Positions 1-5,145 of a stretch of 5,145 bases of DNA are shown piece after piece (the first letter of the stretch is position 1; each line of letters opens with the position of its first letter). The translations under genes and the position numbers were made by a program. The notes under the pieces were generated by a model. That model was not told the DNA's origin. It was given only the letters and a program-made list of their open reading frames with translations, and did no database searches. This DNA is from Planctomycetota bacterium (GTDB lineage: Bacteria; Planctomycetota; Planctomycetia; Isosphaerales; Isosphaeraceae), in NCBI GenBank assembly GCA_021807585.1, contig JAKBCQ010000287.1, positions 1 to 5,145 on the forward strand, given 5' to 3'.

Positions 1-1
1 G

Positions 2-3000
2 TTGATGGCGCGGGTCGTTTTGCCTGCGGATATCGACCCCGATACGCATCAGCCTTCGTTTATATTGGTATCGGGCGCCGCGATCGACACGGTGAACATT
101 TGGCGGAAGTTGCTGTTAAGCGAGGTACAGCTTCAGGTGCGAAGGCGGGTGCGGGTGTTGCGCGCCGCGACGAAGCGCCCCGTTCCGCTCGACGGAGCGT
201 ATATCGATCAAGTCGTCGTGAATTTGTACGCGGGACCGGGAGAAACCGAGGTTTTTCTCGACGATCTCGAGGCGTATCCCGTTCCCGCCGAGGCGCTCGC
301 CGAATTCACCAAAGACCGTCGCGGGCCCGCCGCCGAAAAAGGGGGATCTCCCGAGGGAAAAGCCGCCGCTCCGCGTGTCGCGCTCCGCGAGGGGTTATTA
401 ACGCTTGATGAAAAGCCCTGGTTCTTCTCGCTGATCAGCGCTCCGGGAGCGAAGGTTTTGCCGCTCCGTCAGGCGGGGTTCGACGTGATCGCGATCGAGC
501 CCGACGCCGACGATTCAAGGATCGCCGACGCCGTGCGCGACGGTTTTTTGCTGATGCCGGAAATCCACGCGACGGGACCAATTGATAAAGAAACCGTGAT
601 GCAACGCGTGCAGGCGTTCTCAGCGGCGGATCGCGTCGCGTTCTGGAACATCGGTAGGGGTTTGGGGCTCGAACCCGATCTCGCCGACCGGAATCGGAAT
701 CGTGATCTTATGCGTGGCGTCATCACCGATTTTCATGATTGGAATACGAACGTTTCGCGGATGACGACGGCTTGGGTCGACGGAGCGATCGAAGATTACG
801 CGCGGCCTCCCAAAAACATCGATCTGATCGGCGTCGAGGCGCGCAACTGGGGTCGGATGCGCGACCCGCTCGAATCGCTCGCATTCCTTAAGCAGCGGGT
901 CGATCTGGGGTTTGAAAACCCCAACGCATTGTTCTGGCTGTTGATCGACGCCAAACCTTCGCCGCGGTTTCAGGAGGCGATCTGGGGGACGGGAACCCCT
1001 CCCGAATGGGGACGGCCGACGATTCAGCCCGAGCAATTACGAATATGGACATATCTTGCAATAGCGGCGGGATATCGCGGCGTCGGGTTCCGCGCCGACG
1101 CGAATTTCACGGGTCCTGGGGGGATCGCGCTCCGCACCGAGACGGCGTTTTTGAATCTGGAGATCGGCCTGTTTCGATCGATCCTGGCGCGCGCCAAGAA
1201 ATCGGGCGAACTCCTCGCCACATATATGCCCGATCCGTTAATGATCACGTCGCGTCCCGCGGGGGGCGGGATCAAGGTGCAGAATCAAAAGCCCGTGGAA
1301 ACGCCGGCGAACCTGACGATCAAGGCCGTTCCGTTCACGACGATGGATAAGAAAACGACGCTCTTGTTCGTCGCCGATTTCGCCGCCGGGGCGCAGTGGC
1401 AACCGCCGCAAATGTCGATGTCGGGGATGCGTGTGATCGTACCGGCGCCCGAGGGGGCTCAGGGATACGAGGTCACGCCCGCGTCGGTGCAAAAACTGGC
1501 TCGGAATCGCGTTCCGGGAGGAATCGAACTGACGCTGCCCGAATTTGGCGTCTCGACGATCATTGTCGTCACGACCGATCGTCCGCTCGTCGAGCGTTTG
1601 GAAGAACAGGTGACGCGTAATCAATCGCTCGCGGTTCAAATGGCGATCGAGCAGGCGAAGCTCATGATCGACTGGGTGACCGAATGCGACGATCGACTTC
1701 GAGGCGTTTGGGAAAACTCGCCGCCGCACCCGATGAATCAAAAACAAATCGATTCCAAATCGGACGCGGTCGCTTATATCACGAAGGCGCGCGAATTCCT
1801 GGCGCTCGGTCGAACCGACGTCGCGCGGAGGAACTCCGAACTCGCAAAAAACCTCGGCGCGCCGTTTGAACCGTATGAAGACAGCCCCGAACGGATCTTG
1901 ATCGACGCCGACGCGATCGAATTCCTCGCCGAGGCGCGCGACGATCTCGTCGAGGCGCAAGAAGCGCTCGAGGATCTGGATTACGACGGCGCGTGGCGCG
2001 CCGCGCGACGCGTCGGCAGACCGCTTCGAATGCTGATGCGCGAACATTACGAACGAGCCTTCAAAGGAATGCAAGACGTCGTTTTGCCGTATCAACCCAA
2101 GCCGAAAAAAGGCCAGGAGGATAAGGTGAAAGACCCCGAACAGGTCGTCGCGCCGATCTCGAGCCCCCCGCTCGTTTCTTTCAATACGTTGCCCCAGCAC
2201 TGGATCTGGATCGACAAAATGCGCGATTGGCGGTTCGGCCAAAACCTGCTCGAATCGGGAACGTTCGAAGAACGCGAATCGCTCGACGAGCTCGGCTGGC
2301 GCAACGAAAGCTATCAATATAACGGCATCGAAGGATTCGTTGAAACGATCAAAGCCGTTCGCCCCAAAGCCGTCGGCAAAAAAATCCTCCGACTCAAAGT
2401 CGCGCCGATTTACCCCGATCGTATCGACGAGATTCCCTCCCTGATCAAAGACAATCCTAAACAAGTGAAAGATTTTTTAAGTGTTGATAAAAAATTGCAA
2501 CGACGTCTTGATGTCCAGGATTCGCTTCCGCCGTTTCTTGATTTTCCCCCCGCGGCGATCCGCACCCCCGAAGTCGAAGTGCGAGCGAATCAGCTTGTAC
2601 GTATTCGTTTGTGGGTGAAGAAACCGTTGCCGAACGTCGGCGGCGGAGGGGGATTGATCATTCGCGACACGCTCGGCGGCGAGCCGCTGCAATATCGAGC
2701 GGCCGAGGGATTGATCGACTGGCGCGAGATCGTCCTCTTCCGGCGCGTGCCGACCGACGGCGTGATGAGCGTCCTGATCGGCCTGGCGGGTTACGGAGTG
2801 CTCGATGTCGACGACGTCCGAATCGAGCTCGGAGTCGGCGAACCCCCCGAGCGCGTCCGCAATCCCCGCCGCGCGCCGATCGCGCGCATTCCCAAGCCCG
2901 CGGATCGACCCGCCGAATCGGCGCACGTTCGAACGCCTCGTTCACCCAAACGAGCCGTCGACACTTCTCGCTTACCCGCTCGAACCGCTCCCACGATCCG

Positions 3001-3004
3001 CTGA
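2..3004 (+). CDS. Large protein with glycosidase-like barrel flanked by jelly-roll domains (5' partial)
   Basis: About 1000 residues are visible, open to the left edge. The first codons fall inside a domain, so the real start and any signal peptide lie outside the window. Counting from the first in-frame codon, residues 1-95 look like the end of a beta-sandwich, closing with GAYIDQVVVNLY and FLDDLEAYPV, typical of carbohydrate-binding jelly-rolls. Residues 130-405 resemble a degenerate (beta/alpha)8 glycosidase barrel: LTLDEKPWFF, AGFDVIAIEP, VAFWNIGRGLG, then EQLRIWTYLAIAAGYRGVGF, which recalls GH42-like enzymes. I cannot assign a catalytic acid pair. Residues 413-533 are beta-rich and 535-700 largely helical. 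Residues 746-944 form a second jelly-roll (GWRNES, RIRLWVKK, LIIRDTLGGEPL, VLDVDDVRIELG). The last 55 residues are Pro/Arg-rich and probably disordered. The gene is convergent with the next one. Cell-surface or periplasmic carbohydrate binding is inference; the substrate is unknown. Confidence 0.9.
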   Translation: MMARVVLPADIDPDTHQPSFILVSGAAIDTVNIWRKLLLSEVQLQVRRRVRVLRAATKRPVPLDGAYIDQVVVNLYAGPGETEVFLDDLEAYPVPAEALAEFTKDRRGPAAEKGGSPEGKAAAPRVALREGLLTLDEKPWFFSLISAPGAKVLPLRQAGFDVIAIEPDADDSRIADAVRDGFLLMPEIHATGPIDKETVMQRVQAFSAADRVAFWNIGRGLGLEPDLADRNRNRDLMRGVITDFHDWNTNVSRMTTAWVDGAIEDYARPPKNIDLIGVEARNWGRMRDPLESLAFLKQRVDLGFENPNALFWLLIDAKPSPRFQEAIWGTGTPPEWGRPTIQPEQLRIWTYLAIAAGYRGVGFRADANFTGPGGIALRTETAFLNLEIGLFRSILARAKKSGELLATYMPDPLMITSRPAGGGIKVQNQKPVETPANLTIKAVPFTTMDKKTTLLFVADFAAGAQWQPPQMSMSGMRVIVPAPEGAQGYEVTPASVQKLARNRVPGGIELTLPEFGVSTIIVVTTDRPLVERLEEQVTRNQSLAVQMAIEQAKLMIDWVTECDDRLRGVWENSPPHPMNQKQIDSKSDAVAYITKAREFLALGRTDVARRNSELAKNLGAPFEPYEDSPERILIDADAIEFLAEARDDLVEAQEALEDLDYDGAWRAARRVGRPLRMLMREHYERAFKGMQDVVLPYQPKPKKGQEDKVKDPEQVVAPISSPPLVSFNTLPQHWIWIDKMRDWRFGQNLLESGTFEERESLDELGWRNESYQYNGIEGFVETIKAVRPKAVGKKILRLKVAPIYPDRIDEIPSLIKDNPKQVKDFLSVDKKLQRRLDVQDSLPPFLDFPPAAIRTPEVEVRANQLVRIRLWVKKPLPNVGGGGGLIIRDTLGGEPLQYRAAEGLIDWREIVLFRRVPTDGVMSVLIGLAGYGVLDVDDVRIELGVGEPPERVRNPRRAPIARIPKPADRPAESAHVRTPRSPKRAVDTSRLPARTAPTIR

Positions 3005-3256
3005 TCTCGCTGAATATCCTGCAGCATAAATCATTATATCATGACATCAACCGAATGCTCAAGTAATAAAATCCTATGAGCCGCCTTGGAAAACCGGGAT
3101 GATCCCTCGGCGCGAATCCATCATCAACGCGATCCGACGTATTTCAATAACCCCGGTTTGCGCACCCACGATATCGCCGCGGTCCGCTCCGACGATCGTC
3201 TTGATCATCAAACCCGCTTCGATTCGCGATGCGATTCAAACTCGATCGACCGCGTC
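3005..3256. other. Convergent intergenic region
   Basis: No convincing gene lies here. The first 65 bases are AT-rich compared with the flanks. An 8-base inverted pair (AAACCGGG at 3091-3098, CCCGGTTT at 3152-3159) spans a 53-base loop, and short palindromes occur at 3096-3106 (GGGAT-G-ATCCC) and 3191-3200 (GACGATCGTC). None has a T-run, so a classical intrinsic terminator for either converging gene is not evident. Confidence 0.6.
3033..3062 (-). promoter_or_regulatory. Candidate antisense promoter
   Basis: On the minus strand TTGAGC (3057-3062) is followed after 18 bases by a perfect TATAAT (3033-3038). Transcription would start near 3026 and run antisense into the 3' end of the large gene, where no believable minus-strand gene exists. 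The stretch is AT-rich, so a chance match is quite possible. Confidence 0.22.
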
Positions 3257-3586
3257 TCACTTCTTCTTCGCGGCCTTCGGTTTGGCCGTCCCCTCGGCCT
3301 TCGGCGGCTTCGCGGCCTTCGGCTTGGCCTTCGACGCGGGTTTCGCTTCCGCGACCTCAGGCTGCGATTCCTCGATCGCCTCGGGCATGGATATCGAGGG
3401 AGGAGCGAGTAAGACGGTCGATTCGGGTGAATGAGCCTCGTCTTGAACCGGCGACACCTTCTTCGTCTCGGTCGCGTGCTCGACCGTCCCGTTGGTGTCG
3501 TCTTCAACTCCGTGTTGAAGGGGGCGATCGCCAAAAATCTTCTCAAAGTTCGGGAAGCCGTACTTCCGCACAATCGGTCCGCTCAT
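3257..3586 (-). CDS. Small protein of unknown function, MSGPIVR N-terminus with Lys/Ala/Pro tail
   Basis: A 109-residue protein of unknown function. The start at 3586 is supported by GAGGAG eight bases upstream. Residues 1-19 (MSGPIVRKYGFPNFEKIFG) look ordered and conserved; I recall short planctomycete hypothetical proteins that start MSGPIVR, reach an IFG or similar motif, then end in a basic tail, but I cannot confirm this by search. Residues 20-80 are acidic and polar and look disordered. Residues 81-109 are a basic Lys/Ala/Pro tail resembling histone H1 C-termini, ending in KKK, with AKPKAAK present twice, 14 residues apart. There is no signal peptide or membrane segment, so it is probably cytoplasmic. 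Nucleic-acid binding through the tail is inference from composition only. It converges with the large gene and diverges from msrB, so it appears to be transcribed alone. Confidence 0.8.
   Translation of the reverse strand: MSGPIVRKYGFPNFEKIFGDRPLQHGVEDDTNGTVEHATETKKVSPVQDEAHSPESTVLLAPPSISMPEAIEESQPEVAEAKPASKAKPKAAKPPKAEGTAKPKAAKKK
3267..3329 (-). repeat. Imperfect 42-base (14-codon) repeat in the basic tail
   Basis: Two 21-base copies at 3267-3287 and 3309-3329 differ at one position and are spaced 42 bases apart. They encode the two AKPKAAK segments of the minus-strand small protein. The spacing is a whole number of codons, which fits tail growth by in-frame duplication. Confidence 0.7.
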
Positions 3587-3594
3587 CGATCACA

Positions 3595-3600
3595 CTCCTC
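3595..3600 (-). promoter_or_regulatory. Ribosome binding site of the MSGPIVR gene
   Basis: GAGGAG on the minus strand, eight bases before the ATG at 3586. It is a strong Shine-Dalgarno match and fixes the start. Confidence 0.75.
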
Positions 3601-3628
3601 AAATCGTCAATATCTTCGGGCAAAAGTC

Positions 3629-3642
3629 TCATGCTTGCATGA
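3629..3642. repeat. Short perfect inverted repeat, possible operator
   Basis: TCATGC-TT-GCATGA is a perfect inverted repeat with 6-base arms and a 2-base centre, 43 bases upstream of the minus-strand start codon. If the promoter candidate at 3662-3691 is right, it lies in the leader just downstream of the transcription start, where a dimeric repressor could bind. No regulator gene is nearby. Confidence 0.4.
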
Positions 3643-3661
3643 AATTTGAGTCGACACAATG

Positions 3662-3691
3662 ATTTTCACCCCAAGCTGGACTTTGCGTCAA
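3662..3691 (-). promoter_or_regulatory. Candidate promoter of the MSGPIVR gene
   Basis: On the minus strand TTGACG (3686-3691, five of six bases of the -35 consensus) is followed after 18 bases by GAAAAT (3662-3667, four of six of the -10 consensus). A start near 3655 would give a leader of about 70 bases. Confidence 0.33.
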
Positions 3692-3820
3692 GCCTTGGCC
3701 GATTTCGGATCCGCTCCGATCGGCCGCTTCGGGTTCGGTCCGATCGAGCCCGCACCCCCACGATCCGGTCTTCCTCGAGCAATGTCAAACAATCCGCTAT
3801 CGTTTCGTCGCCGGGTCGCC

Positions 3821-3826
3821 TATAAT
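3821..3826 (+). promoter_or_regulatory. Candidate -10 element for msrB
   Basis: A perfect TATAAT in a GC-rich stretch, about 97 bases before the msrB start codon. No good -35 hexamer lies 16-18 bases upstream and there is no TG extension, so the promoter call rests on the -10 alone. Confidence 0.35.
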
Positions 3827-3910
3827 GAGTTTCCCCTGGAACGATCGACCTTCGATCCGCGTGGTAGGTGGACATACCCTCCCTGGATCGTGAACGACTT
3901 TTTTCACGCG

Positions 3911-3914
3911 AGGA
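3911..3914 (+). promoter_or_regulatory. Ribosome binding site of msrB
   Basis: AGGA, eight bases before the ATG at 3923. It decides between this start and the longer in-frame reading from 3659, which has no such site. Confidence 0.65.
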
Positions 3915-3922
3915 TTTTGGTC

Positions 3923-4702
3923 ATGAAACCTTATTTCGCGTGTCTTGCGATCGCCTGCACGCTGACGCTCGCCTATTTTTCGGGAGGCTCCGCCGACGGC
4001 AAACAGGCGCCTCAACCGAAACAGCGGAAGGTCGTCAAGACCGATCAAGAGTGGCTCAAGCAATTGAGTCAGGATCAGTTCCTCGTCACCCGCCGCAAGG
4101 TTACCGAACCTCCCTTTAGCGGCCAATATGTGCATGTTAAGGGGAAAGGCGTATTTGAATGCGTGTGTTGCGGCGCCGAGCTGTTCAACACCGCGGCGAA
4201 GTTTGATTCGGGAACGGGCTGGCCCAGCTTCTTCAGGCCGGCCGCGGCGAATCGGGTCGATCGCCAGATGGATTATTCCGACGGTTCGCCGCGGATCGAG
4301 GTCGTTTGCAATGAATGCGGGGCTCATCTTGGCCACGTGTTCGACGACGGCCCCGCGCCCACGGGGTTGAGGTTCTGCATCAATTCGCTTTCGCTCAAAT
4401 TCGTCCCCGACGCCAAAACCAAGGCGGCGGCGACCAAAAAGACGAAAGCCAAGACGACGAAGAACACGAAAGTCGCCAAGAACACGACCGGCAAGAACGC
4501 GAAGTCGAACTCGACCGCATCGACCGCGCAGCCGACGCCAAAAGCCGAATCCGCGGCGAACGACGCCCCCGCTGCCGGCTCCGATTCCGCGAAAACCGAT
4601 GCGTCGAAAGCCGAATCGGCGTCGGCCGAGGGGGACTCGTCCGCCAAACCCGCGCCCCCCGCCAAAGCCAAAAAGACGGCCAAGCCCGAGGGGGATGAGT
4701 GA
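3923..4702 (+). CDS. msrB: Peptide-methionine (R)-S-oxide reductase, exported, with low-complexity C-terminal tail
   Basis: Reduces methionine-R-sulfoxide in oxidised proteins (EC 1.8.4.12). The 259-residue product starts at 3923, where an AGGA site precedes an N-terminal signal: MK, a hydrophobic stretch at about residues 4-19, then GGSADG. Export to the periplasm is therefore likely; C7 and C12 do not make a good lipobox. The SelR/MsrB domain spans about residues 43-162. Zinc ligands are C80/C83 and C129/C132. The catalytic cysteine is C152 in RFCINSLSLKF, with the expected GWPSF (99-103) and GAHLGHVF (133-140) motifs. The usual recycling cysteine is replaced by T98 in FDSGTGWPSF, so this is a type that needs another reductant or cysteine for turnover. 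Residues 163-259 are an unusual tail rich in Lys, Ala, Thr and Ser, more acidic toward the end, with no counterpart in typical MsrB of about 130-150 residues. No msrA is adjacent. Confidence 0.93.
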   Translation: MKPYFACLAIACTLTLAYFSGGSADGKQAPQPKQRKVVKTDQEWLKQLSQDQFLVTRRKVTEPPFSGQYVHVKGKGVFECVCCGAELFNTAAKFDSGTGWPSFFRPAAANRVDRQMDYSDGSPRIEVVCNECGAHLGHVFDDGPAPTGLRFCINSLSLKFVPDAKTKAAATKKTKAKTTKNTKVAKNTTGKNAKSNSTASTAQPTPKAESAANDAPAAGSDSAKTDASKAESASAEGDSSAKPAPPAKAKKTAKPEGDE

Positions 4703-4801
4703 GATCGATTCAGAAGACTTTCAACTGATACGATACGAAGGCGGGGGCCGGCGCGTCGCTCTGCGATCGCCGCCGCATCGACAAAAATAAAGCGCAAGGA
4801 A

Positions 4802-4826
4802 GTGAATCGATCAACGTTCGATTCAC
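4802..4826. terminator. Hairpin downstream of msrB, possible terminator
   Basis: GTGAATCGA (4802-4810) and TCGATTCAC (4818-4826) form a perfect 9-base stem with a 7-base loop, about 100 bases after the msrB stop. It abuts a 10-base palindrome, ACCGGCCGGT, at 4825-4834. No T-run follows, so it may be an RNA-stabilising hairpin or a protein site instead of an intrinsic terminator. The rest of 4703-4895 shows nothing I recognise. Confidence 0.4.
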
Positions 4827-4895
4827 CGGCCGGTATCGGGTCTTCGTCTGTATCTTCTCTGCGCCGTGCGCGCATCTTTTGAGTGAACGGATGTT

Positions 4896-5004
4896 GCATG
4901 ATACCAACCCGAAGCGCAAGCGAGGGGCCAATCAAATGACATTTGAAAGTTTTCATGTTATTATTAGAAGACCCTCGTTCGCGCGTCGGGATTGGTATGA
5001 TTGC
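4896..5004. repeat. Long imperfect inverted repeat around the start of the edge gene
   Basis: The left arm (4896-4926) contains ATACCAACCCGAAGCGC and ends CGAGGG. The right arm (4972-5004), read on the minus strand, contains ATACCAATCCCGACGCGC and ends CGAGGG. About 28 positions match, with two mismatches and a few one-base gaps. The arms are separated by about 45 AT-richer bases. This could be a dispersed palindromic (REP- or MITE-like) unit or a regulatory RNA structure. I recall similar CCCGAAGCGCAAGCGAGGG sequences as intergenic repeats in planctomycetes, but cannot verify this here. Confidence 0.7.
4932..4946. repeat. Perfect 15-base palindrome over the start codon of the edge gene
   Basis: TCAAATG-A-CATTTGA is a perfect inverted repeat with 7-base arms. 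It lies in the loop of the larger inverted repeat and includes the ATG at 4936. Confidence 0.6.
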
Positions 5005-5145
5005 GGCTTCGCCGCGTTGGGAGAGGGGAATTGGCCGGGATCGGTCTTTCTGATCGGCGGATCGATTTTATCGATCGTGTTCGGATTGTTCGGCGCGATT
5101 CGAATCCATCGAAAATGGACGATCTTTTTGGTCACGGTTCTCGCG
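4936..5145 (+). CDS. Probable small membrane protein (3' partial)
   Basis: An open frame of 70 codons runs to the right edge with no stop. The ATG at 4936 has GAGGGG (4922-4927) eight bases upstream. Residues 1-35 are polar, with an Arg-rich stretch (RRPSFARRDW). Residues 36-55 (SVFLIGGSILSIVFGLFGAI) are a convincing membrane segment. A basic turn (RIHRK) follows, and a second hydrophobic segment begins at residue 61 (WTIFLVTVLA). I do not recognise the family. The first 23 or so codons coincide with the inverted repeat and its AT-rich loop, so the N-terminus may be repeat-derived, or the true start may lie further in; the TTG at 5017 is in frame but lacks a ribosome site. The membrane-like composition beyond codon 35 is the main support for real coding. 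Confidence 0.5.
   Translation, partial: MTFESFHVIIRRPSFARRDWYDCGFAALGEGNWPGSVFLIGGSILSIVFGLFGAIRIHRKWTIFLVTVLA

Larger units (their letters stand above)
3587..3922. other. Divergent intergenic region between the MSGPIVR gene and msrB
   Basis: About 336 bases carrying the leaders of both divergent genes. The msrB frame is open back to an ATG at 3659, but that extension of 88 residues has no Shine-Dalgarno, resembles no known domain and would bury the signal peptide, so I treat it as non-coding. It holds a 14-base inverted repeat, candidate promoters on both strands, and a GC-rich hairpin at 3697-3725 (GGCCGAT / ATCGGCC, 15-base loop). Confidence 0.65.

Noticed and set aside
1238..2464. Open minus-strand frame of 408 codons
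   Set aside because: It lies wholly antisense to the large gene, its translation is Arg/Phe/Asp-biased with no recognisable domain, and such mirror frames are expected opposite GC-rich genes.
3096..3106. GGGAT-G-ATCCC as a terminator
   Set aside because: Stem of five bases, one-base loop and no T-run; too weak to call.
3099..3434. Plus-strand frame of 111 codons with an Ala/Phe/Gly-rich translation
   Set aside because: It overlaps the MSGPIVR gene on the opposite strand, and its hydrophobic look comes from reading the complement of Lys/Ala/Pro codons.
3659..3922. N-terminal extension of MsrB from the ATG at 3659
   Set aside because: No ribosome site, no domain-like sequence, and it would place the signal peptide 88 residues inside the protein.
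4324..4956. Minus-strand frame of 210 codons opposite the msrB tail
   Set aside because: Its Ala/Phe/Val-rich translation is the complement of the Lys/Ala/Ser codon repeats in the msrB tail; no ribosome site supports it.
4953..5135. Minus-strand frame of 60 codons at the right edge
   Set aside because: It is antisense to the membrane-protein frame, lacks a ribosome site, and has no domain-like features.

Overview
The window looks like a piece of a planctomycete chromosome. The evidence is indirect: moderately high GC, a large protein with an architecture I associate with planctomycetes (jelly-roll, glycosidase-like barrel, helical region, jelly-roll), and a short protein that starts MSGPIVR and ends in a Lys/Ala/Pro-rich tail, a pattern I recall from small planctomycete hypothetical proteins. 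No RNA gene, CRISPR array, phage gene or transposase is visible.

Layout. From 2 to 3004 (+) runs the 3' part of a large gene whose start lies before the window. A convergent gap of about 250 bases follows. A short gene of unknown function lies on the minus strand (3257-3586). A divergent gap of about 335 bases separates it from an exported methionine-R-sulfoxide reductase gene, msrB (3923-4702, +), which carries a long low-complexity C-terminal tail. A 233-base gap with a hairpin follows. At the right edge a probable small membrane protein begins at 4936 (+) and runs off the window.

The genes do not form an obvious pathway. The large gene and the minus-strand gene converge. The minus-strand gene and msrB diverge and could share a control region. 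The edge gene is separated from msrB by a hairpin and by a striking imperfect inverted repeat.

The most interesting signal is at 4896-5004: two arms of about 32 bases, matching at about 28 positions, face each other across about 45 bases. They enclose the ribosome binding site and start codon of the edge gene, and the start codon sits inside a second, perfect 15-base palindrome. This is either a dispersed palindromic or MITE-like repeat, or an RNA structure that controls translation. A second genome-scale signal is the excess of CGATCG (21 copies counted by eye). I see no clear evidence for a new multi-gene system.
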